Part shown: positions 9,401-18,800 of the stretch, piece after piece | Layout: each line of letters begins with the position of its first letter | How positions within the stretch are numbered: position 1 is the stretch's first letter | Assembly: GCF_003702045.1 (NCBI RefSeq) | Contig: NZ_RBTP01000012.1 | Location: forward strand, 682,001-746,000 | Direction: 5' to 3' | Length of the DNA stretch: 64,000 bases | Origin: Pseudomonas viridiflava | GTDB taxonomy: Bacteria > Pseudomonadota > Gammaproteobacteria > Pseudomonadales > Pseudomonadaceae | Translations under genes and position numbers: made by a program | The notes under the pieces: model-generated | What the model saw: the letters and a program-made list of their open reading frames with translations, nothing else | Told to the model about the DNA's origin: nothing | Databases searched by the model: none

Positions 9401-12400
9401 CGGCATTGAGTTGACCACCGGAACGTTTGAAAACCAGAACAGCGGAAGCCTCATCAGCAGCGGAGTCATGAGCCTGACTGCCGGCCAGGTCAATAACAGT
9501 GAGGCGGGTCGCATCGCCAGCGCGATGGCGTTGACTGCCGTGGTGACTGCCCTTGACCAGACCAATGATGGGCGGTTGTACGGCAACAGCGATGTCAGCC
9601 TCGATTTGAGTCACGGTGTATTGAAAAATCAGGGAGGTCTGATCACCGCACCGGGCCAGTTGATTCTGAAAAACCTGACCACCGTCAATAATCAGGACGG
9701 TGAAATCTCCAGTGCCAATGGCTTCACGCTTACGGCCAACTCGATGGATAACACCGATGGTTCATTAATCAGCGACAAGGCACTGATTGTGCGCGTCGAT
9801 AAGTTGCTGAACAACCTGCGCGGATTGATTTCTGCCACAGGTCTTGAGCTGAATGCCGCGACGCTGAACAACCAGAATGCAGAAGTCTCAAGCCTGGGTA
9901 CGCTGACGGCAACAGTGGGTCAATTCGATAACAGCCGCAAAGGCCGCTTGCTGGCCAACGAGGCTCTTTTGCTGACGGCCGACAGTCTCGATAACCAGAC
10001 CGCAGGCGTGGTCTCAGGCCAGCAGTCTGTACAACTTAATCTGGGCCAGTTGACCAACACGGACAGCGGTCGGATTTACGGCAAAAACAGTCTGGGCTTT
10101 AACGTTACCGATGCGCTGAACAATAGTCAGGGCGTCGTTCGCAGCGATGGAACGCTGGAGCTGAAGGCTGCATCCCTGAACAATACCGGCGGCAGCATCA
10201 CCAGCGCTGACACGTCCTTACTGACTGTTACCGGAGACGTCGTCAGCCAGGGCGGTGAGATATTGAGTAGCGCCGACCTGACGCTTGACAGCGCAAGTCT
10301 GGATAACAGCAAGAACGGCCGTATCGCAGGCAAAGGGGTAACGGTCGATACGGGAGCGTTCGACAACCAGCAGGGCGGTCGCCTGACCAGCACGGATGTG
10401 CTGAGTCTGACTGCGGCTCAGGTCAACAACAGTGAGGCAGGCCGTATCGCCAGTGCGAAAGCGCTGACGGCGTTCGTCACCGGCCTAGATCAGACCAAGG
10501 ACGGTCGGCTCTACAGTAATAGCGACCTCAGCCTCGATTTGAACAACGGTGTGCTGAAGAACCTGGGCGGTTTGATCACGGCCCCTGGCCAACTGCTCTT
10601 GAAAAACCTGACCACAGTCGATAACCGGAATGGCGAAATCTCCAGCGCCAATGGTTTCAAGCTGTCGGCCACTTCGCTGGACAACACTGACGGTTCGGTT
10701 ATCAGCGAGCAGGCACTGATCGTGCGCGTCGATAAGTTGCTGACCAACGTGCGCGGTCTGGTTTCCGGCAGGGGGATCGATCTTGGTGCGAGTGAACTGA
10801 ACAACAATGGCGGCAGCGTTAGCAGTGACGCCGATCTGATCATTGATGTGAAGGACGCGCTGTCAAACCAAATTGGTGAACTGAGCAGCGCCGGCAAAAC
10901 CGATTTGGCTTCTCTGACCCTGGACAATACCCAGGGGCAGGTCATGGCCGATAAGTTTCTGAATATGGTCGTTGGCAAGGCGATCAACAATCAGGCAGGC
11001 ACATTGGGGGCGGGGCAGGGCGTCGATATTCACGCGGTGAGCCTGGACAACAGTCAGTCTGGATCGGTAGTGACCGACGGAAAGCTTTCTCTCGTGCTGA
11101 CGGAGGCACTGGACAATCAAGCCGGGGGCAGCCTGCAGGCCAAGGGGCTGATGGAGCTTTCCAGCCTCTCAGTGGATAACCGTGGCGGCAGCATCATCGC
11201 CAAGGATCTGCTGATCGTACACAGCGACAGCTTCGCCAACCGCGGCGGAACCATCCGCGCTGAAAAAGGCGTGCAGCTGTTCGTCGATGAACTTGATAAC
11301 AACCAGGTAGATCTGGCGGCAGAACAGAAAGGCGGTATTCACAGTAACGCTGGCCTTGAGTTGACAGGCACGTTTCTGGATAACCGGAGCGGCCTGCTCA
11401 ATGCTGTTGACCTGATGAAATTGCAGGTGACAAAAGCGCTTAACGACTCGGGACGTATCGCCAGTCAGGCTGATCTTGTTGCTGAAATCGACAGCCTGAC
11501 CCAGAAAGGCGGCGAGTTGGTTACGCAAGGTGACCTGACCTTGATTGGCAAGACGCTGGATAACCGGTCGGGTGGTCTGGTAGGTGCAACAAAAGCGCTG
11601 AAACTCAACGTGGACGATATCGACAACCGCAGCGGTGAGATATCCAGCCAGATCGGCGTAGACATCACTGCCAAGACGCTTGAAAACAGTGACGGCGGCA
11701 AGGTTCTGGCCGGTACTGCTCTGGAATTGGAAGTGGCGCGCGTCATCAACCTTAACAAGGGGCTGCTTTTCGGCAATACCTTGCATCTGGACGGCGCTCG
11801 CTTGGACAACGCGGGTGGCACGCTGGCCAGTCAGAACAATCTGACAATCCTGTTGACCGGCGCACTGGACAACACTGGCGGTCTGCTCAGCAGCGAGGCC
11901 GCGCTGAGTGTGACCGCCGATTCGTTGCAAAACGCTAAAGGCAGTCTGTCCAGTGCCGATGCATTGACGATTGATACAACGGGCGCGATGTTCAACCAGT
12001 CCGGTTCTGTCACCACGGGTTCGACGCTCACGACCTCCAGTGCCAGCCTGGACAATAGTCAGGGGGGAGCGCTTTCTGGCAAAGGCGCGACCAAGGTCAC
12101 TGTCACTACCGGCACATTCGATAACAGCCAAAAAGGCCGCCTGACCAGCAGCGATACGCTTGAACTGATCGCAGGCAAGGTCATAAACCAGAGTGCCGGG
12201 CGCATCGCCAGCGCACTTGCGTTGACCGCCACGGTTACCAGTCTTGATCAGCAGGCAGGCGAGATGTTCAGCAACACCTCGTTGAGTCTGGACCTCAGCA
12301 AAGGCCAGTTGAACAACCAGGGCGGCCTGATCAATGCCTCCGGCCTATTGCTGCTGAAAAACCTCAAAGGCGTTGCAAACCAGAGCGGCGAAATATCCAG

Positions 12401-15400
12401 CAATCAGGCCTTCACCGTGAAGGCCGATAGCCTTGATAACAGTGGCGGCAAGCTGCTGAGCGGCCAGAAGTTGACGTTGGTTATCGACAAGGCACTTGCC
12501 AATGTCAAAGGCTCTATTTCCGCAGCTGCGCTGGATATGCATAGCGGGGGGCTTGACAACACCGCAGGCTTGATCAGCAGCCGCGGCGCGTTGGACCTGG
12601 CTGTCGATGACGTTCTGAACAATACGAAAGGCGTGGTGATTGCCGATGCTGACGTCGAACTGAATGCTGCTTCCGTCGATAATCTTGAAGGGCAGCTTGC
12701 CAGCAAGAAAAACCTTGTAGCGCATATAGGCAATCTGCAGCAGAAAGGCGGCCAGTTAATCGCGCAGGGCTCTCTGACGCTGACCGGTGATGCATTGACT
12801 AACAGCAACAAGGGCCTGATTGGTGCAACCCAGGTGCTGAGTATCAATGTCGCTGACATGGATAACCGTGGTGGCGAAATTTCGGGTCAGGACACGATCA
12901 CACTGACCGGAGCCAAGCTGAATAACAGCGACAGCGGCCAGGTCCTTGCGCAGAAAGCCCTGAAACTGAACGTCGCCCGGACTGCCAATCAGAACGATGG
13001 CCTGCTATCCAGCACGACCGGCCTGTCGGTCGTCGGTACGGCTCTGGATAACACTGGCGGGACATTGAGTGGGCTGCAGGATATCAATATCGATTTGTCC
13101 GGGCTGCTCGATAACACAAAGGGGCTTGTCAGTAGCGAGGGTACGCTGACCCTGAAGGCTGGCAGCCTGACCAACACCGCTGGCAATGTTTCCAGTGCTG
13201 ACACCCTGTATCTGCGTAGCGTCGGAGCATTCGGCAATCAGGGCGGCAAGCTGGTGACCGATGGTGCACTCGATCTGGGGAGCGGCGCCCTCGATAACAG
13301 CCAACGCGGCACCATCAGCAGCAAGGGCTTGCTGAAGCTCACTACGGGTGATTTCGATAACAGTCAGAATGGGCGTGTCAGCACCAGTGACCGACTGGAA
13401 CTGACCGCCGCGAAACTCACCAACAGCAGTGGCGGCAGCATCGGCAGCAGTCAGGCAATGACCGCAAGCGTCAGCCGCCTGGATCAGCAGAAAGGCACTC
13501 TGTTCAGCAACACTTCACTCAGCCTTGATCTGAACAATGGCCAATTGGACAACCAGAGCGGACTTATCAATGCCCCAGGCACGCTGCTGCTGAAAAATCT
13601 GGGCGTGATGTTGAACCAGGGTGGTGAAATTTCCAGTGGGCAAGCGTTCACGCTGTCTGCAAACAGCCTTGAAAACGACGGCGGCAAGGTACTCAGCAAT
13701 CAATTCCTCACTCTGCGGATTGCCAATGCACTGAATAACGTCAAAGGCATGATCGCCGCAGCAGGTGTGGATGCCAAGGCCGGCACGCTGGACAACACCG
13801 GCGGGACCCTGACCAGTCGCAACGATCTGGAACTGACCGTTACCGGGACGCTGACCAATCGCGAAAAAGGCCTCATCAACGCGAACCAGTTTCTTGAATT
13901 GGGTTCGGGCGTCCTTGATAACCAGACAGGCCAGTTACTGGCTAAAACGGGTCTGACGCTAGACGCAACAACGATCAATAACACCGCCAACGGCTTGATC
14001 AATAGCGGCAGTACGCTGGTTCTGACAGCCAACAGTCTGGACTCTGGCAACGGTGGTGAAGTTTCGGCATTGGGCGCGATGAGCGTCACGCTTGATGCGC
14101 TGTCACTCGACTCCGGACGTTTGATGGGTAACACCAGTCTGTCCATTGATCTGAAAAACGCTGATCTGAATAACCGTGGCGGACTGATTTCTACCAAAGG
14201 CCCTCTGACGTTCAAGCGCGTACGCGACTTCATCAACCAGTCAGGCGAAATCTCCAGCTCACAGAGCTTTGAGCTGAACGGCCGTGCGCTCGATAACACA
14301 AACGGCAAGGTCATCAGCAGCGACGTACTGACGGTCGCAACCGACAGCGTCAATAACCAGAACGGCCTGCTATCCGGTTGGCAGCGTCTGGACGTTCACG
14401 GCAAAAGTCTCGACAACCGCAACAACGGTACGCTGTCCAGTCGCAACGGCTCGGTCGGCGTTGACCTGAGCGGTGCGTTGCTCAACAGCGGTGGCGGGGC
14501 GCTGGTCAGCCAGACGGCACTGACTGTTACATCTGACAGCCTCAGCAACAGTGGAGGCATCCTGTCCAGCGGTGCTGGCCAGACTCTGACCGTTACCGGT
14601 CGGTTGGACAACAGTCAGAAAGGCTTGATTGACAGCGGAGCCGGACTGACTATCAAAGCCGATACGCTTGATAACACCGCTGGCAATATGATGGCCGCCC
14701 AGGCCCTGAGTTTCGAGGGCGGAACACTCGACAACAGCGCGGGAAACCTCAGCAGCAAAGGCGCGATGACCCTCGATCTGCTGGCTGCCCTGACCAACGC
14801 CAAAGGGAAGCTGGCCAGCGGCGGCGCGTTATTGCTGCGTCGCAGTACCCAGATCAACAACCAGGGCGGCCAACTGGTAGGCAAAAGCCTGTTGACGCTC
14901 AATACAGCCGGCCAACTGGATAACAGTAACCGAGGCACCCTCGCATCTGACGGTAAGTTGCATCTCATCGCCACCGGTGATGTCGTCAACGCTACAGAAG
15001 GTCTGATCTACAGTCAGGGCGGCGATGTAGAGGTGGACGCGGCAGGTCTCAACAACACGCTTGGCACGTTGCAAAGCCAGGGAGCGCTTCGCGTATCGGT
15101 TAACAAAGACGTCGATAACCTGAACGGCCGCATTATTGCCCAAGCGGGCGATCTGGGCGTTACCGCAGTAAACCTCAACAGCCAGGGGGGTGTGCTTTCC
15201 AGTTTGCAGGGCGCATTCACTTCGACTATTACCGGCGTGTTGAACAACGGTTATGACGGCAAGCGGCAAGGAGGTGTGATCCAGGCGCAGCGTCTCAACC
15301 TGACCGCGTTGGGCGGCTTCAATAACTACGGCGGTCGTGTTTCTGCCCGGACCGGCGAAGCGCTGATAACCACGTCGGATTTCGATAACCGTAATGGTGG

Positions 15401-15758
15401 TCTCTACGCGAAAGGGTTGGTGCTCGTCAAGGGTGTCAACTTCGATAACAGCGGTGATAACGACGGCCAGATTGCGGGCGGCCAGGTCGAACTCGATCTC
15501 GGCGGGCTGCTGAACAATCGCCTGGGCATCATCGAGAGTGACAGCACGCTGAACATCCGCGCCGCGAATCTGGACAACCAGACCGGCCAGCTTCGCGCGC
15601 TGGGGGCAGGTGGTTCGACACTCTTCCAGATCGGCAACCAGTTCGACAACCGCAGTGGCCGACTGGAAGTGGCAAGCAGCGACCTAGCTTCATCAATGGC
15701 AATGGTTCTCTGCTGCATACCGGAGAAGGCACCTTCGCGATCTCTACGCCCAATCTGA
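6444..15758 (+). CDS. TpsA filamentous hemagglutinin / CdiA-like exoprotein, N-terminal part (frameshifted)
   Basis: This is the first 3,104 codons of a giant secreted filament. An extended signal peptide (MPKRGLALILANALFWQPLLVQA) is followed by the two-partner secretion domain, residues about 50-260, with NNSTNQTQ, RVIVANPYGISCNGCGF (the NPNL-type motif) and NTPQVTLTTG, which TpsB recognises. The remainder is a beta-helix of about 20-residue hemagglutinin repeats (the LDNxxGxISSxGxLxLxA pattern), including three exact-period 311-residue super-repeats. GAGGT lies 8 bases before ATG 6444. The frame leaves register near base 15689: the last 20 or so residues, after EVASSDLA, are out of frame and unlike the repeats. 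One missing base there separates this piece from the downstream part. As sequenced, the product would lack the toxin end but could still be secreted as an adhesin-like stalk. Confidence 0.93.
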   Translation: MDVHQLALLARQPSAALTERQHFWGMPKRGLALILANALFWQPLLVQAEGIAVSGTGTTLGQAGNGVPIINIATPNASGLSHNQFQQYNVDSQGVILNNSTNQTQSTQLGGIIVGNSNLRGTAANTILNEVVGANASQLRGYTEVAGQAARVIVANPYGISCNGCGFINTPQVTLTTGKPILDGNGQLQRFNVQGGSISIDGVGLNADNVDQFDIITRSAKINAELHAKRLNVITGRNDVDAQTLNPTALADDGSSKPELAIDSSALGGMYAGAIRLVGTEAGVGVRLAGDLAASGGDIQIDANGHLNVMQVAASGAVNVRANTAEVNGPVYAGSSLAMTTGGDLTTRQNVAARDALTLSAGGQLRNSAVIEAGVNADNSRNASGDVTLAANDLTNSGSITASRALQATVTQTLNNQGATLNGQASAWVAAGVIDNRQSGRILSQGGNADINASQVLNAQSGLISSSGNLNITAQTLDNSQQGKLSSGAVLTARISGQVLNQLGIINAAGGLLLNTGTVDNRTGEISSLGSLTATVGQFDNSSSGRLLANDTLQLTADTLNNQNAGSVSGQQNVQLTLGQLTNTGKGSVYARNSLGVNATRAVNNDQGVLRSDGTLNLSAASLASSGGSVTSAGTASITTTAAAVNQGGQILSDASLTLTSGSLDNSQSGRIAANGVTVTTGAFDNHKDGRLTSTGTLGLTAAQVNNTEAGRIASAMALTAVVTGLDQTNDGRLYSNSDVSLDLNNGVLNNQDGLINAPGQLLLKNLNVVNNQSGEISSANGFSLVATSLDNTEGSVLSDKALILRVNRLLTNLRGMVSANGLELHAATLNNQNAEISSLGALTATVGQFDNSQKGRLMANGALLLTADSFDNQANGVVSGQQSVQLNLGELTNTGSGRIYGKNSLGFNIAGALNNEQGVIRSDGTLSLTAASLNNTSGSISSAQTATITATGAAVNNGGEVLSDASLKLTTGRLDNARKGRIAGNGIELTTGTFENQNSGSLISSGVMSLTAGQVNNSEAGRIASAMALTAVVTALDQTNDGRLYGNSDVSLDLSHGVLKNQGGLITAPGQLILKNLTTVNNQDGEISSANGFTLTANSMDNTDGSLISDKALIVRVDKLLNNLRGLISATGLELNAATLNNQNAEVSSLGTLTATVGQFDNSRKGRLLANEALLLTADSLDNQTAGVVSGQQSVQLNLGQLTNTDSGRIYGKNSLGFNVTDALNNSQGVVRSDGTLELKAASLNNTGGSITSADTSLLTVTGDVVSQGGEILSSADLTLDSASLDNSKNGRIAGKGVTVDTGAFDNQQGGRLTSTDVLSLTAAQVNNSEAGRIASAKALTAFVTGLDQTKDGRLYSNSDLSLDLNNGVLKNLGGLITAPGQLLLKNLTTVDNRNGEISSANGFKLSATSLDNTDGSVISEQALIVRVDKLLTNVRGLVSGRGIDLGASELNNNGGSVSSDADLIIDVKDALSNQIGELSSAGKTDLASLTLDNTQGQVMADKFLNMVVGKAINNQAGTLGAGQGVDIHAVSLDNSQSGSVVTDGKLSLVLTEALDNQAGGSLQAKGLMELSSLSVDNRGGSIIAKDLLIVHSDSFANRGGTIRAEKGVQLFVDELDNNQVDLAAEQKGGIHSNAGLELTGTFLDNRSGLLNAVDLMKLQVTKALNDSGRIASQADLVAEIDSLTQKGGELVTQGDLTLIGKTLDNRSGGLVGATKALKLNVDDIDNRSGEISSQIGVDITAKTLENSDGGKVLAGTALELEVARVINLNKGLLFGNTLHLDGARLDNAGGTLASQNNLTILLTGALDNTGGLLSSEAALSVTADSLQNAKGSLSSADALTIDTTGAMFNQSGSVTTGSTLTTSSASLDNSQGGALSGKGATKVTVTTGTFDNSQKGRLTSSDTLELIAGKVINQSAGRIASALALTATVTSLDQQAGEMFSNTSLSLDLSKGQLNNQGGLINASGLLLLKNLKGVANQSGEISSNQAFTVKADSLDNSGGKLLSGQKLTLVIDKALANVKGSISAAALDMHSGGLDNTAGLISSRGALDLAVDDVLNNTKGVVIADADVELNAASVDNLEGQLASKKNLVAHIGNLQQKGGQLIAQGSLTLTGDALTNSNKGLIGATQVLSINVADMDNRGGEISGQDTITLTGAKLNNSDSGQVLAQKALKLNVARTANQNDGLLSSTTGLSVVGTALDNTGGTLSGLQDINIDLSGLLDNTKGLVSSEGTLTLKAGSLTNTAGNVSSADTLYLRSVGAFGNQGGKLVTDGALDLGSGALDNSQRGTISSKGLLKLTTGDFDNSQNGRVSTSDRLELTAAKLTNSSGGSIGSSQAMTASVSRLDQQKGTLFSNTSLSLDLNNGQLDNQSGLINAPGTLLLKNLGVMLNQGGEISSGQAFTLSANSLENDGGKVLSNQFLTLRIANALNNVKGMIAAAGVDAKAGTLDNTGGTLTSRNDLELTVTGTLTNREKGLINANQFLELGSGVLDNQTGQLLAKTGLTLDATTINNTANGLINSGSTLVLTANSLDSGNGGEVSALGAMSVTLDALSLDSGRLMGNTSLSIDLKNADLNNRGGLISTKGPLTFKRVRDFINQSGEISSSQSFELNGRALDNTNGKVISSDVLTVATDSVNNQNGLLSGWQRLDVHGKSLDNRNNGTLSSRNGSVGVDLSGALLNSGGGALVSQTALTVTSDSLSNSGGILSSGAGQTLTVTGRLDNSQKGLIDSGAGLTIKADTLDNTAGNMMAAQALSFEGGTLDNSAGNLSSKGAMTLDLLAALTNAKGKLASGGALLLRRSTQINNQGGQLVGKSLLTLNTAGQLDNSNRGTLASDGKLHLIATGDVVNATEGLIYSQGGDVEVDAAGLNNTLGTLQSQGALRVSVNKDVDNLNGRIIAQAGDLGVTAVNLNSQGGVLSSLQGAFTSTITGVLNNGYDGKRQGGVIQAQRLNLTALGGFNNYGGRVSARTGEALITTSDFDNRNGGLYAKGLVLVKGVNFDNSGDNDGQIAGGQVELDLGGLLNNRLGIIESDSTLNIRAANLDNQTGQLRALGAGGSTLFQIGNQFDNRSGRLEVASSDLASSMAMVLCCIPEKAPSRSLRPI
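8016..10814 (+). repeat. three tandem 933-bp (311-residue) super-repeats within tpsA
   Basis: Landmarks recur at exactly 933-bp spacing. The EISSLGxLTATVGQFDN segment starts at 8016, 8949 and 9882, and the codon before GRLYxNSDxSLDL lies at 8634, 9567 and 10500. The period is a multiple of three, so the unit is an in-frame 311-residue block of beta-helix. Copies 2 and 3 are the more alike; copy 1 has drifted. A looser second pair, with FSNTSLSLDL at 12267 and 13503, has a 1,236-bp spacing. Such repeats change stalk length by recombination. Confidence 0.85.
15680..15700 (+). other. single-base deletion site splitting tpsA
   Basis: At 15681-15694 the sequence reads gac cta gct tca, where a continuous frame needs gac cta gct ttc atc (DLAFINGNGSLLHTGEG). 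Adding one T at the TT of 15689-15690 joins the two frames. The region 6444-21937 is 15,494 bases, so one added base makes exactly 5,165 codons including the stop. Codon use and hemagglutinin repeats run on smoothly on both sides. The deletion may be real phase variation or decay, or a sequencing error. Confidence 0.85.
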
Positions 15759-15829
15759 CCAATGCTGGCGGCAGTGTCGTAACGCGCGGCGGACTGACGC
15801 TCGCCGCTGACAGCTGGACAAACAGTAGC

Positions 15830-18800
15830 GTGATTCAGGCAGGGCGATTGACGGTCAATGTCGGGACATTCAATCAGACGGCGAGCGGGCAGTTGCTGGC
15901 GTCGGATGCGTTTGTCGGGACGGGGGGTAATTGGATCAATGATGGGTTGATTGCAAGTGACGGGAGTGTGGATATCCGGATTGGAGGTGGTTTTTCGGGG
16001 AGCGGTCGGGTCAGCAGTCTAGGTGGGCTGGGGCTCGCCGCCAACCAACTTAAATTGGGTACTTCCGGCAGTATCGCAAGTGGCACGCTTACTGACTTGG
16101 ATATAGCGGCCACTGCTATCAGTTATGGGCGTATTACATCTTCTGGTGACGTGTATCTTAATAGCGCTTTGTCTGAGAATTACGGCACATTAGGGGCAGC
16201 CCGTAGTCTCGTCCTGAACGTTGACTCGCTTACCAATAATGGAGGTTTTTTATTTGGAGGAGAGGAAGTTCAGATAAACGCTGGGTATTTTACTAACCTT
16301 AAAGGTGATTTATATGGTTTGCGTAATGTAGTGATTAAGGGGAATAGGGTGGAGCGAGCCACTTCTGTTTCAAATATATCCGGTACAGTGGAGAGTGGTA
16401 GTGATATTTCAATTAGTTCAAGTTCTTTTGAAAATCGTACGGAAGTTTCATTAGGTGCTGAAGGGTTTGGAGCTGGTAGGACTCTTGTTAAAGGTCTGCT
16501 GACGCTTCAGTGTTTGGATTGTGGTGGTAGTACTTTATCAGTAAATTTTGTTGCGAAAGAGTATTATGAAGGTGGGCAGGATACTGATGCTAGTGCATCA
16601 TCGTTAATTACAGCAGGTGGAAATTTCTCTTTTAGTGGCGGTACTTTTATTAATAGTAAAAGTACTGTAGTTGCGGTTGGTGATATTAATATAAGCGCTG
16701 ATAATTTTAAAAATTTAGGCGCTGTGAGCGGATCAATAGAACGTACGCGCACGTATTATTCTGGGAGATTGAATTATGAGGGGTTAGATGGAACTGCATG
16801 GTGGGTTTTGCAGTATAATAAACATAATAATCCGGATTTTCCTGGTTTTAATTATTTTGATGAGGCTGGCAATCTTAAGCTGGGAGTAATCACTCAGGAG
16901 TTTCTAACGTCTGATGAGAGCGGTGCACAGTATCCGATGTTTCAACTGAGGGATCCTGTTACTTATGCTGAGGTTAAAAGCTTTCCTTATTTTTATTTTG
17001 ATTTGGCCTTGGTTTATGATCGGCCTTTGCCGGCTTCAGAATATAGCCGTGATGGTCTTGTGGACTTACCTTCCCAGCTCGCAAATTATAAGCTGGAGAG
17101 TGACGTTGAGGTTGCTACGGATGGCGGAGGTTTGGGTAGCGGCCGTAGTGCAGTAATTCAGGCTGGTGGTAACGTATCAATAGTAGCCAAGCAAGACCTG
17201 CAAAATAGCGTTATTCATCAGGATTACGCTGGCAGTGGTGGCGTCAGTAAAGTTCAAGATACGAGCACTTCAGGTGCAGGCACAACAGTTATTAGAATAA
17301 ACGCCCAACTTCCCCCGGATCTTGCTCAACAACAAATCAACCCACTTGCCCTGCCAGGTTTCAGCCTGCCGACAGGCCAGAATGGCCTGTTCCGTCTTAG
17401 TGGCCAGTCAGGCAACACGAGTTCTATTTCCCAAGCCACCGGCACCCCGCAAAGCTGGACAATGGGCGGCGCGAGCATATCGCTGGCTCAGCGTGAGCAA
17501 TCTGTTCCTGATGCGCAGCCTGGCATTATTCAACTCGGTGCCGTCGGACAGATCGACAGCGCCACTCGCCAGCTTGCGCAAACCACACGGCAGGCTGCCG
17601 GTGTGAGTGCCAATGCATCGACTTTCGACACCAGTGCTCCGGGTTTTTCGAACGCTGGTGGGTTCATCTTGCCGGGTCACAGCTCAGACGCCGCTGGCGT
17701 AACCTTGGTCGATGCAGTTGCAGGAGTGACAGCGAGCAATCAGGGCAATGGTGCTTTATTGCCTGTTCAAAGTAACGGCTCATCGACGGCAGTACCACTG
17801 ATTACCGTAGCCTCATCCAGTGGTGGCACGATCCAGAACCCTGGGGCGGTGCAGGGCAGCGCGATCACCTCGGTTACACCAGTCATCGGTACGTCAGTAG
17901 CCAGTCAGATCCCGACTTCTGCCAGACCGTCAGTGATCGCTCAAGCCAATCAGGTCATCAGCGCAGCGCAGCCGGTTGTTGTCTCTCAGAGCAACGCTAT
18001 CAGCCCTGTCGCAGGTGCCGCCTCGCAAACGGTCGCGAAGGTTCAGGGGCTGCCAAACAGCACATTCGTCTCCAAGCCTCAGAAATACCTGATTGAAACC
18101 AACCCGGTACTGACCGAACTCAAGCAGTTCATGAGTTCGGATTACCTGCTTGCAGGTCTCGGCTACGACCCGGAAGTCAGTGCCAAACGTCTGGGCGACG
18201 GTCTTTACGAGCAGCGTCTGGTGCAACAAGCGGTAGTCGCTCGTACCGGTCAGGCTTTTATTCAGGGACAGACCTCCAACGAAGCGCAGTTCAAGTACCT
18301 GATGAACAACGCTATCGCGAGCAAGCAACAACTGAACCTTGCCGTCGGCGTATCGCTGAGTTCGCAGCAGGTTGCCGCGCTGACCCACGACATCGTGTGG
18401 CTCGAAGAGCATGAAGTGAATGGCGAAAAGGTCCTGGTTCCGGTGCTGTACCTGGCCCAGGCGGATAACCGTCTGGGGCCAACCGGTGCATTGATCGCCG
18501 GTAACGACGTCTCGCTGATCGCTGGCCAGAACCTCGATAACGTAGGCACCTTGCTTGCCAGCAACAACCTCTCCGCGGTCGCGGGCAACAACCTTGTCAA
18601 TGCCGGTTTGATAGAGGCGGGCAATCGCCTGGACTTGCTGGCAGGCAACGATCTGATCAACACGGCAGGCGGCATCATCAAAGGCCGTGATGTGTCCTTG
18701 ACCTCGCTCAATGGTGACGTGATTAACGAGCGCAGCATCACGTCGATGGACAACGATGCTCGTGGACAGCGACACAGCGAGTTCGCCGATAGCGCGGCGC

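Noticed and set aside
15680..15700. Programmed ribosomal frameshift in tpsA
   Set aside because: No slippery heptamer or downstream stem is evident at the junction; the local sequence is GCTTCATC. A simple one-base deletion or sequencing error explains it better.
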